A DNA stretch of 10,755 bases from CAZOHN01 sp964579325 (GTDB taxonomy: Bacteria; Pseudomonadota; Alphaproteobacteria; Rhodobacterales; Rhodobacteraceae). Below the pieces are notes generated by a model, which was not told the DNA's origin, did not search any database, and worked only from the letters and a program-made list of their open reading frames with translations. The stretch covers positions 1 to 10,755 of the forward strand of contig CAZOHN010000123.1 in the NCBI GenBank assembly GCA_964579325.1, read 5' to 3'. The position numbers and the translations under genes were made by a program. Below, in pieces: positions 7,238-10,755 of this stretch (positions are counted from its first letter, which is position 1; each line of letters begins with the position of its first letter).

Positions 7238-8061
7238 TCGACCGCGATACTATCCTCGCCCGCTTCCACGACATGATCGCCCGTGGCGAGCCGATCGTCG
7301 GCGGAGGCGCGGGCACGGGGCTTTCGGCCAAGTGCGAAGAGGCCGGAGGTATCGACCTGATCGTCATCTACAATTCGGGCCGCTACCGGATGGCCGGGCG
7401 CGGCAGCCTTGCGGGCCTCATGCCTTACGGAGACGCGAACGCCATCGTGGTGGAAATGGCGGCCGAGGTGCTGCCGGTGGTGAAGAGAACGCCGGTGCTT
7501 GCAGGTGTCTGTGCGACCGACCCGTTCCGGCTGATGGACGTGTTCCTTGACGAGCTGAAGCGCATCGGATTCTCGGGCGTGCAGAACTTTCCCACGGTCG
7601 GCCTGATCGACGGGACGTTCCGCGCGAACCTCGAAGAAACCGGGATGTCCTACGGTCTGGAAGTCGACATGATAGCGAAGGCCCGCGCCAAGGGGATGCT
7701 GACGACACCCTATGTCTTTTGCGAGGACGACGCGGCGGCGATGGCGAAGGCCGGGGCCGACATCATCGTCTGCCACCTCGGGCTGACCACCGGCGGGTCG
7801 ATCGGGGCCGAGACAGCGCTCAAGCTCGCTGACTGTCCGGCACTGGTCGATGCCTGGGCCGAGGCGGCGCTGAAGGTGAACCGCGACGCGATCATCCTTG
7901 TCCACGGTGGGCCGGTGGCCAAGCCCGGGGACGCAGAATTCGTACTCAAGAACACGTCGGCCTGCCACGGCTTCTACGGCGCCTCCTCGATGGAGCGCCT
8001 GCCGGCCGAGGTCGCGCTGACGGAACAGACACGAGCCTTCAAGGCCATCAAGGGCCGGTAG
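7234..8061 (+). CDS. Phosphoenolpyruvate hydrolase family TIM-barrel protein
   Basis: This 275-residue protein matches the family known as 'PEP hydrolase' or 'TIM-barrel signal transduction' (PF09370), related to isocitrate lyase/PEP mutase-like barrels. Recognisable elements are VGGGAGTGLSAK (22-33), IYNSGRYRMAGRGSLAG (45-61), then PYGDAN (64-69), CHLGLTTGGSIGAE (180-193) and VHGGPVAKP (223-231). Length and absence of a signal peptide fit a soluble cytoplasmic protein. In plant Tm-1 this barrel follows the UPF0261 domain in one chain; here the two are consecutive genes overlapping by 4 bases (ATGA), consistent with a stable partnership. The reaction is not established for the family despite its name, so PEP hydrolysis should not be assumed. 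Family assignment is strong; function remains unknown. Confidence 0.9.
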   Translation: MIDRDTILARFHDMIARGEPIVGGGAGTGLSAKCEEAGGIDLIVIYNSGRYRMAGRGSLAGLMPYGDANAIVVEMAAEVLPVVKRTPVLAGVCATDPFRLMDVFLDELKRIGFSGVQNFPTVGLIDGTFRANLEETGMSYGLEVDMIAKARAKGMLTTPYVFCEDDAAAMAKAGADIIVCHLGLTTGGSIGAETALKLADCPALVDAWAEAALKVNRDAIILVHGGPVAKPGDAEFVLKNTSACHGFYGASSMERLPAEVALTEQTRAFKAIKGR

Positions 8062-8087
8062 GGCGGGAACGCGGGGAGAGAGGGAAC

Positions 8088-10755
8088 ATGACCGGACAGT
8101 TCATAGGGCAGCTCATCCTGTGGCTCATCGTGGCGGTGGTGGTCATCGCCATAATCTACTGGGTCATGCAATGGCTCTACCGGCGCTCCACGAAGGAGGT
8201 CGCCTTCGTCCGCACCGGTTTTCTTGGCGAGAAGGTGGTGATCGACGGCGGCGCCTTCGTCTGGCCGATCGTCCACGACATCACGCCGGTCAACATGAAC
8301 ACGCTGCCGCTGGCCGTGAGCCGAACGAAGGACGCCGCGCTTATCACCAAGGACCGCATGCGGGTCGATGTGGAGGCAGAGTTCTACGTCCGCGTGCGGT
8401 CGGAGAAGTCGGCGGTCTCGATGGCGGCCTCGACGCTCGGGCGGCGAACGCTGGAGGCCGAGAACCTGCATGGCCTTCTGTCGGGCAAGTTCGAAAGCGC
8501 GATGCGGGCAGTCGCTGCCGAGATGGCGATGGGCGAGATGCACGAGAACCGCCAAGCCTACGTGGCGCGCGTGCGTGAGGTCGCGCAAGAGGATCTGGCG
8601 AAGAACGGACTGGAACTTGAAAGCGTCGCGATCATCGACATCGACCAGACCGCGCTTGAATACTTCAATCCCTCGAACCGTTTCGATGCCGAAGGCCTGA
8701 CCGCGCTGATCAAGGAAATCGAGGAGCGGCGGAAGCTGCGCAACGACATCGAGCAGGACTCGATGATCCGGATCCGCGCGCGGAACCTCGAGGCAGAAAA
8801 ACTTTCGCTCGACATCGAGCGTGAAAGCGAAGAGGCGCGGCTTTCCCAGGAGCGGGACGTCGAGTTCCGCCGCGCACAGCAGCGTTCGGAACTGGCCCGC
8901 GAGCGGGCCGAGCGCGAGACCGAGGCCGAGTCGGCCCAGATCACCGCACGCGAGACGATCGAGATGGCAAAGATCGCCAACGAGATGACCATCGCAGAGG
9001 CGCGGATCGCATCGGAGCGGTCGGTTCGAGCCCGCGAGATTGCCCGTCAAAAGGATGTCGAGGCCGAAGAGATCGCCGCGCGCCAGTCGACCGAGACTGC
9101 GCGCATCCTGCAGGAACGCGCCGTCAAGGAGGCCCGCATCCTGAACGAGCAGGAGACGCAATCGAAGGAAATCGTCCGCCAGAAGACGATCCAGGAGGCC
9201 GAGATCGCCGCGCGCGAGTCGACCGAGCGGGCGAGGATTGCGCAGGAGCGCGCCATCGCCGAGGCGCGCATCTCGAACGAGCAAGACACCCAGGCGCTGG
9301 AGATTGCGCGCTCAAAGGCCATCCGCGAGGCCGAGATCGAGGCCAACGAGACCAACGAAAGACGACGGATGGCGCAGGATCTTCTTCTCGCGCAAACCCG
9401 GATCAAGGGCGAGGAAGACATCCGCCAGCGCGAGATCGCGCGGCAGAAGTCGCTCGATGAGGCCGAGATCATGGCGCGCGAAGCCGTCGAGCGCCTGCGG
9501 ATCCTGCAGGACGCCCATGTCAGCGAGGCGCGCATTGCCGAAGATCAGCGCATTCGCGGCCTCGAGATCGCGCGCAAGCAGGCCGTGGAGGCCGCAGAGA
9601 TCGCGGCGGGCGAGGCCGTGGAGGCTGCCCGGATCGCCCGTGAAAAGCTGATCGCGGCCTCACGCATCGAAGCCGACGAGGACACCAAGTCGCGCGAGAT
9701 CGCGCGCAACCGCGTGATCGACGAGGCCAGGGTCGCCGCGGACGAAGCGGTGGAGCAGGCCCGGATCGCCCAGAAACGCGCACTCGAAGCCGAACGAATT
9801 GCGGCCGAGCAGGATGTCCGGGTCCGGGAAATCGAAAAAGACCGCGAACTGGAAGGTGCCGTGATTGCCAGCCGCGAGACGGTGGAAAAGGCCCGTGTCG
9901 CGACCGAGCTTTCGCTGGAGCAGGAGCGGATCGCGAGCCAGAAGACCCGCGAGGTCACGGATATCGAGCGCAAGCGCGCGGTCGAAGAGGCCGAACAGAG
10001 CCGCATCGTGAACCTGTCGGAGTCCCGGCAGAAGCGGGTCGCGGCGGAGGCCATCGTCAGCCAGGCCGAGATTGCCGCGAAGCGGGATGTGGAAGCGGCC
10101 GAGGTCGAGCGGGAGCGCGTTGTCGAGGCGGCGCGGCTGGAACGTCGGCGGTCGCTCGAACAGCTTGAAATCGCGCGTGTCCAGGCCCTGCGAGAAGCCG
10201 AGATCGAAAGCCGCGAGGACATCGAGAGGGCGCGGATCGCCTCTGAGCGCGGACTGGACGAAATCCGGATCGATCATGAAACGATCCGTCGCCGGCTGGA
10301 AGTCGACCGCGAGCAGGCGGTCGAGACCGCGCAGATGGAAAAGGCCATCGCCCTTTACCAGAAATCCCTGGAGGAAAGTGCGGCGCGCGCCGAGGCCGAT
10401 GCTGCCCGCGCGCATGCCGCCCATGCCGAGGAGAAGGTCAAGACCGTGCGCGAGACCGAGGTCGCGAACCGCAAGAAGTCCATCGACGTGCTGATGGCCG
10501 AGAAGGCGGCGGCCGAGGCGCGGCTGATGGCCGAGGCCGCGCAGGTGCGCGCGGTGGTGGAGGCCGAGGCCGCAAAACTGATCAACGAGGCCGAGAACAT
10601 CCTGACCGACGAGGCGCGTCATTCGCTGTTCAAGCGCAAGATGCTGGAGCATGTGGAGGGGATCGTGGCAGCCTCGGTCAAGCCGCTCGAAAAGATCCAG
10701 GACATCCGGATCATGCAACTCGACGGCGTCACCGGGGGCGGGTCCCGCGAGGGCA
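8088..10755 (+). CDS. YqiK-like flotillin (SPFH protein) with giant hendecad stalk, 3' end cut off
   Basis: At least 889 residues are encoded and no stop is reached. A membrane helix at about 6-27 is followed by the SPFH domain. That domain is very like E. coli YqiK: VAFVRTG (38-44), LITKDRMRVDV (85-95), KNGLELES (172-179) and FDAEGLT (199-205). Residues 284-759 form an extremely regular 11-residue coiled-coil repeat. After an Ala/Glu-rich stretch, NEAENILTDEARH (from 833) and the segment ending IRIMQLDGV (to 881) match the conserved flotillin C-terminal region. Flotillins form membrane-anchored oligomeric cages that organise membrane microdomains. YqiK has about 550 residues, so this protein is several hundred longer, almost all in the stalk. 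The ATG at 8088 follows GGGGAGAGAGGGA (8073-8085) and lies 26 bases after the TIM-barrel gene. An NfeD/YqiJ-type partner, common beside flotillins, is not seen upstream and may lie downstream. Confidence 0.92.
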   Translation, partial: MTGQFIGQLILWLIVAVVVIAIIYWVMQWLYRRSTKEVAFVRTGFLGEKVVIDGGAFVWPIVHDITPVNMNTLPLAVSRTKDAALITKDRMRVDVEAEFYVRVRSEKSAVSMAASTLGRRTLEAENLHGLLSGKFESAMRAVAAEMAMGEMHENRQAYVARVREVAQEDLAKNGLELESVAIIDIDQTALEYFNPSNRFDAEGLTALIKEIEERRKLRNDIEQDSMIRIRARNLEAEKLSLDIERESEEARLSQERDVEFRRAQQRSELARERAERETEAESAQITARETIEMAKIANEMTIAEARIASERSVRAREIARQKDVEAEEIAARQSTETARILQERAVKEARILNEQETQSKEIVRQKTIQEAEIAARESTERARIAQERAIAEARISNEQDTQALEIARSKAIREAEIEANETNERRRMAQDLLLAQTRIKGEEDIRQREIARQKSLDEAEIMAREAVERLRILQDAHVSEARIAEDQRIRGLEIARKQAVEAAEIAAGEAVEAARIAREKLIAASRIEADEDTKSREIARNRVIDEARVAADEAVEQARIAQKRALEAERIAAEQDVRVREIEKDRELEGAVIASRETVEKARVATELSLEQERIASQKTREVTDIERKRAVEEAEQSRIVNLSESRQKRVAAEAIVSQAEIAAKRDVEAAEVERERVVEAARLERRRSLEQLEIARVQALREAEIESREDIERARIASERGLDEIRIDHETIRRRLEVDREQAVETAQMEKAIALYQKSLEESAARAEADAARAHAAHAEEKVKTVRETEVANRKKSIDVLMAEKAAAEARLMAEAAQVRAVVEAEAAKLINEAENILTDEARHSLFKRKMLEHVEGIVAASVKPLEKIQDIRIMQLDGVTGGGSREG
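8937..10364 (+). repeat. 43 consecutive 11-residue (33-base) coding repeats in the flotillin
   Basis: From residue 284 to 759 the protein divides into 43 units of 11 residues, with a single 3-residue insertion (E-Q-S, 636-638, bases 9993-10001) between units 32 and 33. Most units begin with E or R, then I or V, carry a second hydrophobic residue near position 8, and often end E-A. Examples are EIARQKSLDEA, EIAARESTERA and RIAQERAIAEA. Eleven residues make three helical turns, so this is a hendecad coiled coil rather than a heptad one. The insertion resets the phase: 11+3 equals two heptads. The repeat is read directly from the translation; helicity and stalk shape are inferred. Confidence 0.9.
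9036..9959 (+). repeat. Seven tandem 44-residue (132-base) super-repeats
   Basis: Within the hendecad region, units group in fours. Two units starting with E are followed by two starting with R, so the pattern recurs every 44 residues (unit starts at 9036, 9168, 9300, 9432, 9564, 9696, 9828). The first two copies are the most alike at DNA level, for example the shared GAGATCGCCGCGCGC near 9069 and 9201. In the fourth-start copies one or two positions deviate (RV at the second unit of copy six, VI at copy seven). This points to growth by tandem duplication of a four-hendecad block, followed by divergence. Confidence 0.8.

Noticed and set aside
8062..8087. Possible terminator between the barrel gene and the flotillin
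   Set aside because: The 26 bases contain no stem-loop followed by a T-run; they are mostly purines serving as the ribosome binding region.
7974..9284. 436-codon minus-strand open frame with repeated L-G-R-L-A-R-G-D-L-like units, resembling a repeat protein
   Set aside because: The periodicity is the mirror of the 33-base repeats in the flotillin on the + strand, which has a membrane helix, SPFH domain and ribosome binding site. The same holds for the 352-codon frame at 9660-10718.
8937..10364. Possible CRISPR or non-coding tandem repeat because of the regular 33-base spacing
   Set aside because: There are no unique spacers between identical repeats. The period is a multiple of three, the frame stays open, and the repeat is conserved at protein level.

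Overview
The window is about two-thirds G+C by eye. All genes lie head-to-tail on the + strand, and codons strongly prefer G or C in the third position. Gene content and protein style suggest an alphaproteobacterium, most likely of the Rhodobacterales/Rhizobiales kind. This is inferred from gene families and composition only; there is no rRNA or tRNA. No mobile element, CRISPR array or RNA gene was found.

Layout. (1) 76-1110: a divergent iron-type alcohol dehydrogenase family protein in which two of the usual active-site histidines are replaced. (2) 1111-1228: a short gap with three small inverted repeats. (3) 1229-2059: an AraC-family regulator. (4) 2060-2182: a second short gap. (5) 2183-8061: a tightly packed operon with zero-gap or overlapping junctions. 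It encodes two branched-chain-amino-acid-type (Liv/HAAT) ABC permeases, a LivG-type ATPase, a 730-residue fusion of a LivF-type ATPase to a UPF0261/Tm-1-like domain, and a Pfam 'PEP hydrolase' (TIM-barrel) family protein. (6) 8088 to beyond the right edge: a YqiK-like flotillin (SPFH protein) with a giant, very regular 11-residue-repeat stalk; its 3' end is cut off.

How they may work together. The AraC protein probably senses a small molecule and controls the operon. The permeases and the two ATPases would form a Liv-type importer. The UPF0261 domain, covalently attached to one ATPase, and the TIM-barrel protein made from the next, overlapping gene are the two halves of the plant virus-resistance protein Tm-1. 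In plants they are joined in one chain; here the first half is joined to a transporter ATPase instead. This suggests an uptake system physically coupled to a two-part enzyme or sensor of unknown chemistry, with the dehydrogenase-like protein as a possible further pathway step. The substrate is unknown. No periplasmic substrate-binding protein gene is present in the window. Whether the flotillin belongs to the same functional unit is open: it follows after only 26 bases but has its own good ribosome binding site.
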